A program made the translations under genes and the position numbers. Positions 26,811-36,371 of a DNA stretch of 64,000 nt are shown here, one piece after another. Positions within the stretch are counted from its first letter, which is position 1; each line of letters opens with the position of its first letter. A model generated the notes under the pieces. That model did no database searches, was not told the origin of the DNA, and worked only from the letters and a program-made list of their open reading frames with translations. Origin of the DNA: Acinetobacter shaoyimingii (GTDB taxonomy: Bacteria; Pseudomonadota; Gammaproteobacteria; Pseudomonadales; Moraxellaceae); NCBI RefSeq assembly GCF_011578045.1, contig NZ_CP049801.1:2232001-2296000 (forward strand), in the 5' to 3' direction.

Positions 26811-27779
26811 TTAAGAAAATGTTGGATTCACAATATATCGGGGCTTTTGCTTATTCAATGCTAACTTAAGATTTTGATAAGCCAGATTCGCCATTTTATA
26901 ACGTGTCTCTAGGGTTGCCGACCCAACATGTGGCAATGTAATCACATTGTCCAATTCAAACAACGCAGTGCTTTGTAATGGCTCTTTTTCATAAACATCT
27001 AAGCCTGCTGCAAAAATCTGTTTATTTCGCAACGCATCAACGAGTGCTGCTTCATCAACAACAGCACCACGAGCAATGTTAACGAAAACTGCATGTGGCT
27101 GCATCAATGCAAATTCTTTTGCACCAAATAATGCTTTTGAATCAGCGTTTAAATCCACAGTGACCACAACAAAATCTGCACGTTGTAAAAGGTCATTCAA
27201 TTCACAATATTCAGCATTCAATGCTTCTGCAACTTCAATTTTTTCACGTCGGTTATGATACAAAATATCCATGTTAAAGCCATAAAAACCACGACGTGCA
27301 ATTGCAGCGCCAATATGACCCAAACCCACAATACCCAATGTTTTCCCAAAAATATCTTGCCCAAATTGAGCAGGACCTGCTGTTCTTTTCCAATGCCCTG
27401 CTTTGGTCCATTGATCTAAATGTGCTATTTGACGCGCTGCTCCCATCATGAGCGCAAAAGCCAGATCTGCAGTCGTTTCAGTCAGCACATGTGGTGTATT
27501 TGAAAGCCATATTTTTTGTTGATTTAAAAAGTCCAAATCATAGTTGTCATAACCCACACTAACAGAAGAAATAATTTTAAGTTGTTTTGCATTTTTTAAA
27601 TTGTGTGCACCCAATACACGCCCAGCCCCAATTAAAGCATCAGCATCTTCACTTTCTTTTAAAATCTGCGCATTGACATCGCCTAACTTGGGATCAATCA
27701 CCACAACGTGATAATTGGATTTTAATTTTGCTAAGATTTTTTCATGAATTTGACTAAATACAACAACTTTTTGATTCAT
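26811..27779 (-). CDS. D-isomer-specific 2-hydroxyacid dehydrogenase (GhrB-like)
   Basis: An NAD(P)-dependent oxidoreductase of 322 residues. It has the dinucleotide motif GLGHIGAAIARR, the catalytic arginine region NIARGAVVDEAAL, the DVYEKEP segment with the acidic residue, and a catalytic histidine in LPHVGSAT. The closest known activities are glyoxylate/hydroxypyruvate or 2-ketogluconate reduction, but substrate cannot be fixed from sequence. An AGGGATGAAGA ribosome binding site precedes the ATG, and a set of 7-bp repeats lies just beyond it. Confidence 0.87.
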   Translation of the reverse strand: MNQKVVVFSQIHEKILAKLKSNYHVVVIDPKLGDVNAQILKESEDADALIGAGRVLGAHNLKNAKQLKIISSVSVGYDNYDLDFLNQQKIWLSNTPHVLTETTADLAFALMMGAARQIAHLDQWTKAGHWKRTAGPAQFGQDIFGKTLGIVGLGHIGAAIARRGFYGFNMDILYHNRREKIEVAEALNAEYCELNDLLQRADFVVVTVDLNADSKALFGAKEFALMQPHAVFVNIARGAVVDEAALVDALRNKQIFAAGLDVYEKEPLQSTALFELDNVITLPHVGSATLETRYKMANLAYQNLKLALNKQKPRYIVNPTFS

Positions 27780-27790
27780 TCTTCATCCCT

Positions 27791-27837
27791 AATTTCTAGT
27801 TTCAATTTTAATTTCTAATTTCTAATTTCTAATTTCA
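27791..27837. repeat. Heptameric tandem repeat upstream of the hydroxyacid dehydrogenase
   Basis: AATTTCT occurs three times in perfect tandem at 27810-27830, followed by a one-base variant at 27831-27837. Two further copies, one with two mismatches, lie at 27791-27804. The array lies between the likely promoter and the ribosome binding site of the minus-strand gene starting at 27779. Confidence 0.85.
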
Positions 27838-27958
27838 ATATCAACGCACGATGTTCAATATTCTCTTCGAATGAAAATTTCTTAAAATATGAATTTGTAT
27901 CAATGCCATTATCCGTATGGCTTTAAACCAAGTAAAAACATTTTTTAATCTAAGCTAT

Positions 27959-28690
27959 TCAACTAGAGTGACTAGATAAAGTTGTCATCTGCTGCCATAG
28001 CGTTCTTTTAAGCTGAGGATTGTCTAGCATTTCTTGCAAACTTGCCAATTGTACAAATTGACCTTTATGCATTTCCTCAGTTAAACACTGTGCATGAATA
28101 TGACCAATCGCAATAATACGCTTTTCAGTACGAATCGAATCTAAAAAACCTTGGATATAAAGCGATGCACCACGCCCATCTTGAAAGCTTTGTAATGCAA
28201 ATGGCCACTTGAGTTCATTGTATTGTCCAGAAGCAGCCTTTTGAATATTTCGCCACAAATCTACCTGATCTTCACTCAATTCCGTGGCATTCACCAATAA
28301 AGTATAGTTCTCTGTAGAACAAGCTTGCAGGACAAAAGGATCCACTTCAATGGATTGACCATTGCTATGAAAAACTGCTGTTTTTGGTAGTTCAGTTTCA
28401 ACATACTCAACAGTCTTCACTTCTACTTTTTTTAATAATAAAGATACTTCTTGCGCAGCATGGGTATTCTTGGTTTCTTCTTGTATGTTCTGATGTTGCG
28501 TGCTGGGCTGTAATACTGCTTGAGTATGGTCGGCTTGATGATGATGAATTACAGGATATTCAGGCGCAACTTGATCACGATACAATGCATCGGTTATGGT
28601 ACGAGTAGGCACATCAGTTTTAGGCACCCAAAGATCAATGCCTAATACAGCTAAAATACTCCGCTGATGTTCGACCATATTTACATTCAT
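27959..28690 (-). CDS. holD: Probable DNA polymerase III psi subunit (HolD-like)
   Basis: The 243-residue protein resembles HolD at both ends. The N-terminus has ILAVLGIDLWVPK, compared with the LGI-x-W pattern of E. coli psi. The C-terminus has NPQLKRTLWQQ, compared with NPTARAALWQQ in E. coli. A low-complexity glutamine- and histidine-rich insert (about 55-85) makes it much longer than enteric HolD. Psi links the clamp loader to SSB through chi. The start is taken as the ATG at 28690. The match rests on two short segments and is not certain. Confidence 0.6.
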   Translation of the reverse strand: MNVNMVEHQRSILAVLGIDLWVPKTDVPTRTITDALYRDQVAPEYPVIHHHQADHTQAVLQPSTQHQNIQEETKNTHAAQEVSLLLKKVEVKTVEYVETELPKTAVFHSNGQSIEVDPFVLQACSTENYTLLVNATELSEDQVDLWRNIQKAASGQYNELKWPFALQSFQDGRGASLYIQGFLDSIRTEKRIIAIGHIHAQCLTEEMHKGQFVQLASLQEMLDNPQLKRTLWQQMTTLSSHSS

Positions 28691-28845
28691 CAAATCATAA
28701 CTGGCATAAATGGGGTGGCTATTCTAACGACTTTTATTTCGTTTTGCTGATTTTTATATCTTCAAACAGAACATGTTTTCATGCAAATCATTTTTCATGT
28801 ACTGTTCAATGAAAAATGCTTAAAAACCACTCGTATTGTAACGCA

Positions 28846-30735
28846 TTACATAATCATTAGACTATTTTTCTTATGCATTTGATCGAGCATTTGTTCTGTT
28901 TCAAAACCTAAACGCCAATACAATAACTCTAAAACATCGAGTTCATCTTGTGTGATGATTCGATCATTCCAAAGACAGGTTTCTGCAATCCCTAAAATAA
29001 TTAAACGATCACGTAATAGCAAACCTGCAATATCATTTAAAATTTCACCTAAATCAATCGGTTCATCTGAAATTTCTTCATAAAGCTCCAACTCTTCAGA
29101 CGTTAAAATACGCTCTAAAATTTTATAACGCACTTCAAATTGATTGGCACTATTGATTTGTTGAACATGCAGTAATGCATCAACAAGGCGAACAATTTGT
29201 GGCTTTGCTTCTTCCAATGAACTTGGACGATGAATGGGCATAAGACCCAGCTCAGCTTTCACTCGTTCTATCAATAATGCATCCAATAAACCAATTTCAC
29301 CATCTTCCTGAATAATTTTAGCCAACTTGGTAATAAATTGTCGTGCACTCGTGGCTGGCATGTTACCTAGATTGATACATGCTTCGTGAAAAATTTGAAT
29401 GTGTACGCGACCATCAATGTTCAAAAGTGAATCGACGATCGCTCGACTCACTGGCGCTTCTGATGGAATAAATTCCCGGTATTGACGAATCATCAAAATT
29501 GCGACCATCACCTCTCTTGATCCAGTCGAGGTTTGCATCGCGCGTTGAATCAAATCTGGTCGCCCCATCTGTTGCCGTATTTCGCTGTTTAAAGGCTTAA
29601 TTGCATCATTAATCGCAAAACTAATCGGTGATAAGCGAAGTAATGGTAAAGGCTGCGGAGACATCCAAGGGTTGTATTCCTCACTCATTGAGTCTTCTAA
29701 TGAGCGCATTAAGCTAAACAACGGCTGTGTTCTGAGTTTTTGTAAGTTTTCGAGTTGTAAGTCTTGTAAAAGATTTGGGTTTAACTCATAGATACGATCT
29801 TTAATATTGGGATGAATATTCATCCAACTTTGCGGACTTAATGAGTTGGCAAAACACATATGCGAAATGGCTTCAGAATACTCACTGTGAATTTGTGAAC
29901 CTGCATGGTGCACATAAATACGAAGCAACGTTTGCACATTGGCGTTATTCAGCATTAAACGTTTGGTTTTATAATCATTATGAAATGTGCGTCCGCCCAA
30001 AGTCAGGTATTTAATTAAACGGGTAATCAACACCCCTAAACTTCCAATTAACCAAATCACACCACCAATGGCAACAAAACTGGTTTCCAACTTGTGACGA
30101 CGACCATTGAGTTGACGGTTAAAGCCTTGCTTAGCAATCTTACTGCCCCATTGACTAAAGGTAATGAGTCCACTGTATAAAATTTTCAGACGGGTATTTT
30201 CACGAGCTTCACCTGACAAAATTTGATTAAACTCATGGCCTAACAAACCGTATAACTCAAGCTCATCTAAATTTTGTAAAGCACCCCAAGTTAAAATAAT
30301 GACCGTATCTTTAGGGTGAAAACCTGCAACCAGCGCATTTACACCAACTTCATCTGGCAATACATAAAGCGTAGGTACATCAATATCAAAGTTTTCCGCC
30401 AGTCTTTCAGTAATTCGAAGTGCAACACTTTCTTCAGGTACACTTTCAGAATGACGTAATGGACGTGCTTTCAATTGTTTGGCTAATGAATGCCCTCCCG
30501 CACGGAAGACATAAAATTCATATAAAACCGAGCTTCCAATCACGATGGTTAATATCGCAATCCAATATAAACTCAGAGAATGCCAAAATACAGGTTCGTT
30601 TGGATCAAGATAATGAACCAACAATCCCAAAACCGTGTTTAAAATAAAGATGGCTAAAATGACCACAAGCATACAAATGCTTGCAGACCACACAATATTT
30701 TTGTTTTTTGAAAAATAATAACTTACATCTTTCAA
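28846..30735 (-). CDS. M48-like membrane protein with a degenerate zinc motif
   Basis: A 629-residue membrane protein with two N-terminal helices (about 17-40 and 55-75), a peptidase-M48-like domain and another hydrophobic segment near 223-248. The expected HExxH appears as HEFNQ (167-171): the second zinc-binding histidine is glutamine. Related proteins carry HEFSH. The protein is therefore probably not an active protease, or binds metal differently. The C-terminal 350 residues are helical. The start is a TTG at 30735 with an AGGAAA site nine bases before it. Function unknown. Confidence 0.7.
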   Translation of the reverse strand: MKDVSYYFSKNKNIVWSASICMLVVILAIFILNTVLGLLVHYLDPNEPVFWHSLSLYWIAILTIVIGSSVLYEFYVFRAGGHSLAKQLKARPLRHSESVPEESVALRITERLAENFDIDVPTLYVLPDEVGVNALVAGFHPKDTVIILTWGALQNLDELELYGLLGHEFNQILSGEARENTRLKILYSGLITFSQWGSKIAKQGFNRQLNGRRHKLETSFVAIGGVIWLIGSLGVLITRLIKYLTLGGRTFHNDYKTKRLMLNNANVQTLLRIYVHHAGSQIHSEYSEAISHMCFANSLSPQSWMNIHPNIKDRIYELNPNLLQDLQLENLQKLRTQPLFSLMRSLEDSMSEEYNPWMSPQPLPLLRLSPISFAINDAIKPLNSEIRQQMGRPDLIQRAMQTSTGSREVMVAILMIRQYREFIPSEAPVSRAIVDSLLNIDGRVHIQIFHEACINLGNMPATSARQFITKLAKIIQEDGEIGLLDALLIERVKAELGLMPIHRPSSLEEAKPQIVRLVDALLHVQQINSANQFEVRYKILERILTSEELELYEEISDEPIDLGEILNDIAGLLLRDRLIILGIAETCLWNDRIITQDELDVLELLYWRLGFETEQMLDQMHKKNSLMIM

Positions 30736-30778
30736 TGTAAAATTTCCTGATTACATTGTGTCCATCATCATAAAATAA

Positions 30779-30801
30779 AAAAGTGGGAAAATCCCACTTT
30801 T
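30779..30801 (-). terminator. Terminator after purF
   Basis: AAAAGTGGGA pairs perfectly with TCCCACTTTT across a three-base loop, with a long T-rich tail on the minus strand. It ends the minus-strand run that finishes with purF. Confidence 0.85.
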
Positions 30802-30907
30802 ATTCAGTTTATCAATAGAATTTATTACTGCCCTGTCTCTTCAAAACAGGGCGAATGATTTCCTCTGAATTGCAACAGTCCTGATTTTTGACTATCACAT
30901 TTTTATT

Positions 30908-32446
30908 TTACATTTCTTTTATGCCACTTAAGTCAACTGATGCTGCATCAACATTGACATCGATATAACCATCTTTGGATTTTTTTGCAGTATCGTTACG
31001 ACGTTGCTCTAAATCATTCAGATAGGCTTCATTGATCCCGCCAGCAACATAAATTCCATCAAATACAGAGCAATCAAACTCACGTAGATCTGGCACTTTT
31101 TTGGTACGCACTGCATCCTTTAAATCTTCCAAATCTTGGAAAATCAGACGATCAGCACCAATCATTTCACGAATTTCTTCAACATCACGATTGGATGCAA
31201 TCAACTCATCTTTGACTGGCATATCAATACCGTACACGTTTGGATATTTCACCATAGGTGCAGCAGAAGCAAAGAATACTTTTTTTGCACCAGCGTCACG
31301 TGCCATTTGAATAATTTCATTACAAGTTGTACCACGGACAATCGAATCATCGACCAAAAGTACATTTTTACCTTGAAATTCAAGCTCAACTGGGTTCAAT
31401 TTTTGACGTACTGATTTTTTACGTTGTTGCTGACCTGGCATAATGAATGTACGACCGATATAACGGTTCTTCATAAAGCCTTCGCGAAACTTCACACCTA
31501 AAATATTGGCAAGTTCTAATGCGGAAGTACGTGATGTATCTGGAATTGGGATGACCACATCAATGTCATGAAACTCACCCCATTCACATAAAATTTTATG
31601 CGCCAGTTTCTCACCCATTTTTAAACGTGCTTTGTATACCGAAATACCGTCAATGGTGGCATCTGGACGAGCAAAGTATACATATTCGAAAATACATGGG
31701 AAATAACGTGGATTTGCTGCACATTGCTTAGTGAAAAGCTGACCTTCAGCATCAATAAAAATCGCTTCACCAGGCACAACATCGCGTTCTACTTTAAAAC
31801 CAAGTGCAGTTAATGCAACGGATTCAGATGCAAGGATATATTCTGTACCGAGTTCAGTTTCGCGAGAACCTAAAATCAGCGGTCGAATACCATTTGGATC
31901 ACGGAAACCGACAATCCCATGACCTGTAATCATCGCAACAACCGCATAACCACCTTTGCAGCGCTCATGCACACGCGTCACAACATGAAAAATATCATCT
32001 GCTGTTGGATTTAATTTGGCACGCTTTTGCAATTCATGTGCAAAAACATTGAGTAACACCTCAGAATCCGAATCCGTATTCATATGACGTAAGTCAGTTT
32101 TGAATAAATCATCATGAATTTCTTCAGCATTGGTGAGGTTACCGTTATGCGCTAAGGTAATCCCGTAAGGAGAGTTCACATAGAATGGTTGAGCTTCCGC
32201 GCTGCTTGAAGAACCTGCAGTTGGATAACGAACATGACCAATACCATAATTACCCAATAAAGCACGCATATGGCGAGTATGAAACACGTCGCGCACCATA
32301 CCATTGTCTTTTCTTAGAAAAAGACGACCATTGTCGCAAGTTACAATCCCTGCAGCATCTTGTCCCCGATGTTGTAACATCGTTAATGCATCAAACAACA
32401 TTTGGTTAACGGGTGATTTACCAGCTATACCAACAACTCCACACAT
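30908..32446 (-). CDS. purF: Amidophosphoribosyltransferase PurF
   Basis: PurF makes phosphoribosylamine from PRPP and glutamine, the committing step of purine synthesis. After Met removal Cys2 (MCGVVGIAG) is the glutaminase nucleophile. HRGQDAAGI and the PRPP-binding [13 protein letters not shown] are present. The length, 512 residues, is normal. It lies 24 bases behind cvpA, the usual cvpA-purF order. A terminator follows at 30779-30801. Confidence 0.97.
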   Translation of the reverse strand: MCGVVGIAGKSPVNQMLFDALTMLQHRGQDAAGIVTCDNGRLFLRKDNGMVRDVFHTRHMRALLGNYGIGHVRYPTAGSSSSAEAQPFYVNSPYGITLAHNGNLTNAEEIHDDLFKTDLRHMNTDSDSEVLLNVFAHELQKRAKLNPTADDIFHVVTRVHERCKGGYAVVAMITGHGIVGFRDPNGIRPLILGSRETELGTEYILASESVALTALGFKVERDVVPGEAIFIDAEGQLFTKQCAANPRYFPCIFEYVYFARPDATIDGISVYKARLKMGEKLAHKILCEWGEFHDIDVVIPIPDTSRTSALELANILGVKFREGFMKNRYIGRTFIMPGQQQRKKSVRQKLNPVELEFQGKNVLLVDDSIVRGTTCNEIIQMARDAGAKKVFFASAAPMVKYPNVYGIDMPVKDELIASNRDVEEIREMIGADRLIFQDLEDLKDAVRTKKVPDLREFDCSVFDGIYVAGGINEAYLNDLEQRRNDTAKKSKDGYIDVNVDAASVDLSGIKEM

Positions 32447-32470
32447 AGCAACCTCGCAGACAAGCTAGGA

Positions 32471-33064
32471 TTAATAAAAAGGGTTTTTCGTTGAATGTGA
32501 TGATGAATCTTCTGAATTTTTGGAATGATTTTGATCTGTTTCAAAATCTCGATTTCGTTCAGTAGAGTCATCTGATTTTATATGACTTAAAGCTTTGTTT
32601 GCCGTTTCTTTAGACAATTCTGTAGCCATTGGTGCAAAAGGTAATAATGCTTGAATAAATTTGGATTGTTTCCATTGTGGAGAACTATCAAAAAAAGAAC
32701 CCAGTCCTTGCATAGTTATGAGGACGATCATCAAACCTTTCAAGGCACCAAACGCACCACCCGCCAATCTGTTTAGCGGACCAAGCTTTAAGGTTTTTAA
32801 AATTCCATTCAATAATGCGGTGACAATCCAAGTACAAACAATGATCACCATGACAATAAATGCAAATGCTGCAATTTTTTGCACCACAGGATCTTGGCTT
32901 AAGGCTGACATTGCTGGAGCAACGACATTGGCATATTTTGCACCCACAATCAGGGCAAAAATCCATCCAATGAAGTTCGCTAGGGCTTTAACGAATCCAT
33001 GTCGCAAACCGTTAAGCCCTCCAATGAGCAAAATAATCAGTATAAATATATCAATGTAATTCAT
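32471..33064 (-). CDS. cvpA: CvpA family membrane protein
   Basis: A 197-residue inner-membrane protein with about four transmembrane segments in the first 130 residues and the family signature NGLRHGFVKALANFIGWIFA. CvpA is needed for colicin V production in E. coli, and in other bacteria for envelope stress tolerance. The C-terminal 45 residues are a charged, serine-rich tail. It lies between pyrD (3 bases upstream) and purF. Confidence 0.9.
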   Translation of the reverse strand: MNYIDIFILIILLIGGLNGLRHGFVKALANFIGWIFALIVGAKYANVVAPAMSALSQDPVVQKIAAFAFIVMVIIVCTWIVTALLNGILKTLKLGPLNRLAGGAFGALKGLMIVLITMQGLGSFFDSSPQWKQSKFIQALLPFAPMATELSKETANKALSHIKSDDSTERNRDFETDQNHSKNSEDSSSHSTKNPFY

Positions 33065-33067
33065 AGA

Positions 33068-34072
33068 CTACGTCATAGCATGCACACAATCTTTAATCAA
33101 TGTGGGACCGGTATAAATCAATCCACTGTAGATTTGAACAAGATTGGCACCTGCTTGTTGTTTGGCTGTGGCCTGCTCACCAGATAAAATTCCACCCACA
33201 CCAATCAAAGGAATTTGACCTTTCAATAATGTGGCAAATGCAGCAAGGCACTGTGTACTTTTCTCAAAAACTGGCGCACCAGATAAACCACCTGCTTCAT
33301 CACCGAAAGGTAAATGCTCAACCCCTTCACGAGACAAAGTTGTATTGGTCACAATCAAGCCATCTATCTTAAACTGGAGCAATTGAGAGGCAATAAATTC
33401 AACATCAGTTTCAGTTAAATCAGGCGCAACTTTCAATACCAAAGGGACATAATGCTGAAATTCATCAGCCAACTCCATCTGACGTTTTTTCAACGTTTCA
33501 AGTAGTTCTGTAAGCGCATGACCACTTTGTAAGCTACGTAAATTTTTAGTATTTGGGGAAGAAATATTCACAGTAATGTATGACGCGTAGTTATAGACTT
33601 TTTCTAAACAAATAAGATAGTCATCTACGGCATTCTCAACAGGCGTATCGGCATTTTTACCAATATTAATGCCCAGCACACCTTTGAAATTTGAGACTTT
33701 GACATTTTCAATTAGTTTATCAACGCCATCATTATTAAAACCCATACGGTTAATAATGGCTTTGGCTTTGGGAAGACGGAATAAACGAGGTTGTGGATTA
33801 CCAGATTGTGGACGAGGTGTAATGGTTCCAATTTCAATAAAACCAAAACCTAAACTTGCCAGTGCATCAATGTATGCACCATTTTTATCTAAACCAGCAG
33901 CTAAACCAACAGGATTAGGAAACTCAATACCCATACATTGTACAGGTTTAGGTTGAATCACTTGACGCATTACACCCATTTTATAGGTCGATTTAAGTAA
34001 TGATAATGTCAAGTCATGTGCACGCTCTGGCGCCAAAGAAAATAGAAATGGACGAGCAAGCGAATATAACAT
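33068..34072 (-). CDS. pyrD: Dihydroorotate dehydrogenase (quinone), class 2
   Basis: A membrane-associated flavoenzyme that oxidises dihydroorotate to orotate with quinone as acceptor. It has the N-terminal amphipathic helix for membrane association, [13 protein letters not shown], the class 2 NISSPNT and the FMN-binding GVGGI. The start was set at the ATG at 34072 (334 residues) rather than a TTG two codons earlier. It is tightly followed by cvpA and purF, putting pyrimidine and purine genes in one run. Confidence 0.95.
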   Translation of the reverse strand: MLYSLARPFLFSLAPERAHDLTLSLLKSTYKMGVMRQVIQPKPVQCMGIEFPNPVGLAAGLDKNGAYIDALASLGFGFIEIGTITPRPQSGNPQPRLFRLPKAKAIINRMGFNNDGVDKLIENVKVSNFKGVLGINIGKNADTPVENAVDDYLICLEKVYNYASYITVNISSPNTKNLRSLQSGHALTELLETLKKRQMELADEFQHYVPLVLKVAPDLTETDVEFIASQLLQFKIDGLIVTNTTLSREGVEHLPFGDEAGGLSGAPVFEKSTQCLAAFATLLKGQIPLIGVGGILSGEQATAKQQAGANLVQIYSGLIYTGPTLIKDCVHAMT

Positions 34073-34161
34073 ATCCAAAAAGTCTACTGCTTTTTAAGTT
34101 GCCACATTATATGCACAGACTTCAGAAAAAACCATGCCTGTCATATGTTTATTTTCACCGT

Positions 34162-34641
34162 CTATTGTACTGTTGCTGTTAATTTAATCTGTCCTGCGCT
34201 TTTATTTAATTCAAGTTTTTCAATGCTCAAACCCGCTTGCGCAAGTTGCATTATAAAATTTGCAAGGACAGCGTAATTCGCATGTTCAGCCACAATTTGA
34301 ATCTGCTTGCCTACTTCTTGAGCAGCAATCGCTAAACCTTGTTGTTGTGCAACACGTTGCACCTTATCAGCGGTTGTCAAACTTGAATCATTATTGGGCT
34401 TCATGCTGGCAACATTACTTTGCATCCATACCAAAGTATCTTTAAGTTCAGTTAAACGTTTTTGTTGCTGATTTGCTGCAGCATTGGTTTTCCAAAGTCC
34501 ATACCCCACCAAAGCAACCGTGACAATAATGGCTCCTGCAATCACCATGACACGTTCACGCAAAGACAAACTGGCCAAATAATCTTGAACCCGCTCAAGC
34601 ATTGCATCCGTTTTTTCTTGAAAACTATTGATCGATTTCAT
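34162..34641 (-). CDS. gspM: Type II secretion protein GspM
   Basis: A 159-residue bitopic inner-membrane protein with a short cytoplasmic N-terminus (ASLSLRERVMV), one transmembrane helix at about 32-50 and a periplasmic ferredoxin-like domain. GspM is part of the type II secretion platform and pairs with GspL. Its start codon overlaps the gspL stop (ATGA). No other gsp gene is adjacent. Scattered gsp clusters are known in Acinetobacter. Confidence 0.9.
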   Translation of the reverse strand: MKSINSFQEKTDAMLERVQDYLASLSLRERVMVIAGAIIVTVALVGYGLWKTNAAANQQQKRLTELKDTLVWMQSNVASMKPNNDSSLTTADKVQRVAQQQGLAIAAQEVGKQIQIVAEHANYAVLANFIMQLAQAGLSIEKLELNKSAGQIKLTATVQ

Positions 34642-35783
34642 TATTGTATTTTCACCGAACCCAACACATTTGAATCTTGTGTTTGTATATTGCCTAACTC
34701 CGCCTTAAAGCCTTGCTGATTCAATTGTGAAACTAATGTTTGTAAACCTTGTGCACTTTTAGCAATCAAATCCATATTCAAGCTTGAAGCATCATAATTA
34801 ATCCGACTGGCGATAATTTGATGTTGCATCAGTACAGGTCCAACTCTGCTCAATAGCTGTAGTGCTTGCGTATTGCCATTTCGATTGGCATCTAATTTAT
34901 ATTGAAATTGACTCTTTAGATTTTGTTCTGTGATGGGCGTTGGTTCATTAAACCAAGATTTATATTGCTGTATTGCAATTACCGCCGTTTGATCTGCCAA
35001 TTTTTTCAGCTTCGCCCAACGTAACAAATCATAGCTAAATTGAACCAATAACAGGCAAACTAAAACCGCCGCACATGCTTTCCAATACCCAGCGACCTGA
35101 CTTGATTCCCCTTTCTGTTTAGGCAAAACATTAAAGGGGTGCTGTTTTGGTTTTGCAGGTGCTTCAAACTGATAATTATAATGCTTGAGTGTCTCTGTGG
35201 TTCCCACCGCAAACAATTGATTACTTTGTTCTTGGCTAAGACCATCGTACTTAAAAACTTGATCACGAGAAATAATCTCTAAATACAGACTTAAATCATC
35301 AATCGAGTTGCCATGAAATTCATGATCTCTTGCCAAAAGACGACCATTGATTTGAGTAATGATGGTTTCTTTCTGTTCTGGTTTCGGCAGAATTAAAAAA
35401 TCAGGCAATAATGCTGTTATTTTTACTGGAATAAGTGTTAACGCATGTTGCATGGTCTGAACAGCGTTTTTTGCAATGCCCAAAACGGATACCTGATCTG
35501 GTGCTTGAAAATGTGACAGCACGCTCATGTGATCGATGGGCAAAATGACAAATTCTTCAAGCAAATAGCGAATGCCATCTGATCCTAATTGCTTATATTG
35601 AGTCTTAGCCATCGTTTGCTGAAGAATTTGAACTTCACGGCTTGGGAAAAAAACCACAGCATCCTGCCCCTGATACGGCGTAATATCCTGAATCAGTTGT
35701 TCCAGACTTTTGGCTTGAATCCATCTATCGCCCTTTGACCATTGCCAAACCCCGTCGGCTTCAGGCATCCACAAATACAACAT
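34641..35783 (-). CDS. gspL: Type II secretion protein GspL
   Basis: A 380-residue protein with an actin-like cytoplasmic domain (about 1-210) that binds the GspE ATPase, one membrane helix near 233-252 and a periplasmic domain that pairs with GspM. The overall layout and partner gene make the assignment firm, although sequence conservation in GspL is low. It overlaps gspM by one base. It follows the sixA-like gene by 53 bases. Confidence 0.88.
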   Translation of the reverse strand: MLYLWMPEADGVWQWSKGDRWIQAKSLEQLIQDITPYQGQDAVVFFPSREVQILQQTMAKTQYKQLGSDGIRYLLEEFVILPIDHMSVLSHFQAPDQVSVLGIAKNAVQTMQHALTLIPVKITALLPDFLILPKPEQKETIITQINGRLLARDHEFHGNSIDDLSLYLEIISRDQVFKYDGLSQEQSNQLFAVGTTETLKHYNYQFEAPAKPKQHPFNVLPKQKGESSQVAGYWKACAAVLVCLLLVQFSYDLLRWAKLKKLADQTAVIAIQQYKSWFNEPTPITEQNLKSQFQYKLDANRNGNTQALQLLSRVGPVLMQHQIIASRINYDASSLNMDLIAKSAQGLQTLVSQLNQQGFKAELGNIQTQDSNVLGSVKIQ

Positions 35784-35836
35784 TAATCTTATTCTGCCTT
35801 ATTATTAAATTGTTTGTTGCTTGATCTTAAAGCTTG

Positions 35837-36292
35837 TTATCGTGTCGGTACAAATGCTTTTTGTTGTGTCGACAATCCATTTGCAATGACACTTTGTTCA
35901 TAAATACGTGCTTCAGCCAAAGAAAATGCATGGAAATGCTCATGTGCCAGTTGTTCCGCAATATGTGCAACAACATTCATATGACACACCACAACGATAT
36001 TTTCAAAAGGTAATTGAGACAACCATTCTATGGCATCTTTCGCATCGTCATCTGGCTTAATTTTATCACAAATGAGCGTCGTGACATTTGGGAAATGCCT
36101 TTGAATATGTGCCAATGTTTCTTGTGCCCGAACCAACGGGCTGACAATAAAAATATCTGGCTGAACCTGTTCTTTTAAATATGCAGCTGTCTGTTCAGCC
36201 TGTTGATGCCCTCGCACAGTCAATTGGCGTTTGCTATCGTTACCATCATATGCTGGCGAAGCTTCACCATGTCGAACCAAGGTCAGTTGCAT
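35837..36292 (-). CDS. sixA: Phosphohistidine phosphatase SixA-like
   Basis: A 151-residue histidine phosphatase with the RHG motif at 7-9 (LVRHGEA) and a second histidine in the VCHMNVV segment. The SixA family dephosphorylates phosphohistidine, for example in the nitrogen-type phosphotransferase system in E. coli. It lies between gpsA and gspL on the same strand. The family is secure; the in vivo target is inferred. Confidence 0.85.
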   Translation of the reverse strand: MQLTLVRHGEASPAYDGNDSKRQLTVRGHQQAEQTAAYLKEQVQPDIFIVSPLVRAQETLAHIQRHFPNVTTLICDKIKPDDDAKDAIEWLSQLPFENIVVVCHMNVVAHIAEQLAHEHFHAFSLAEARIYEQSVIANGLSTQQKAFVPTR

Positions 36293-36371
36293 ATTATTCC
36301 TTATAAATCATTATTTAAGCAGATTGATGTCCTATCAGGCATCAATACACTGTGTTCTACGGATCAAAATA

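Noticed and set aside
32661-33059. A 132-residue plus-strand frame inside cvpA
   Set aside because: It is the antisense shadow of the cvpA membrane segments and has no independent motif or ribosome site.
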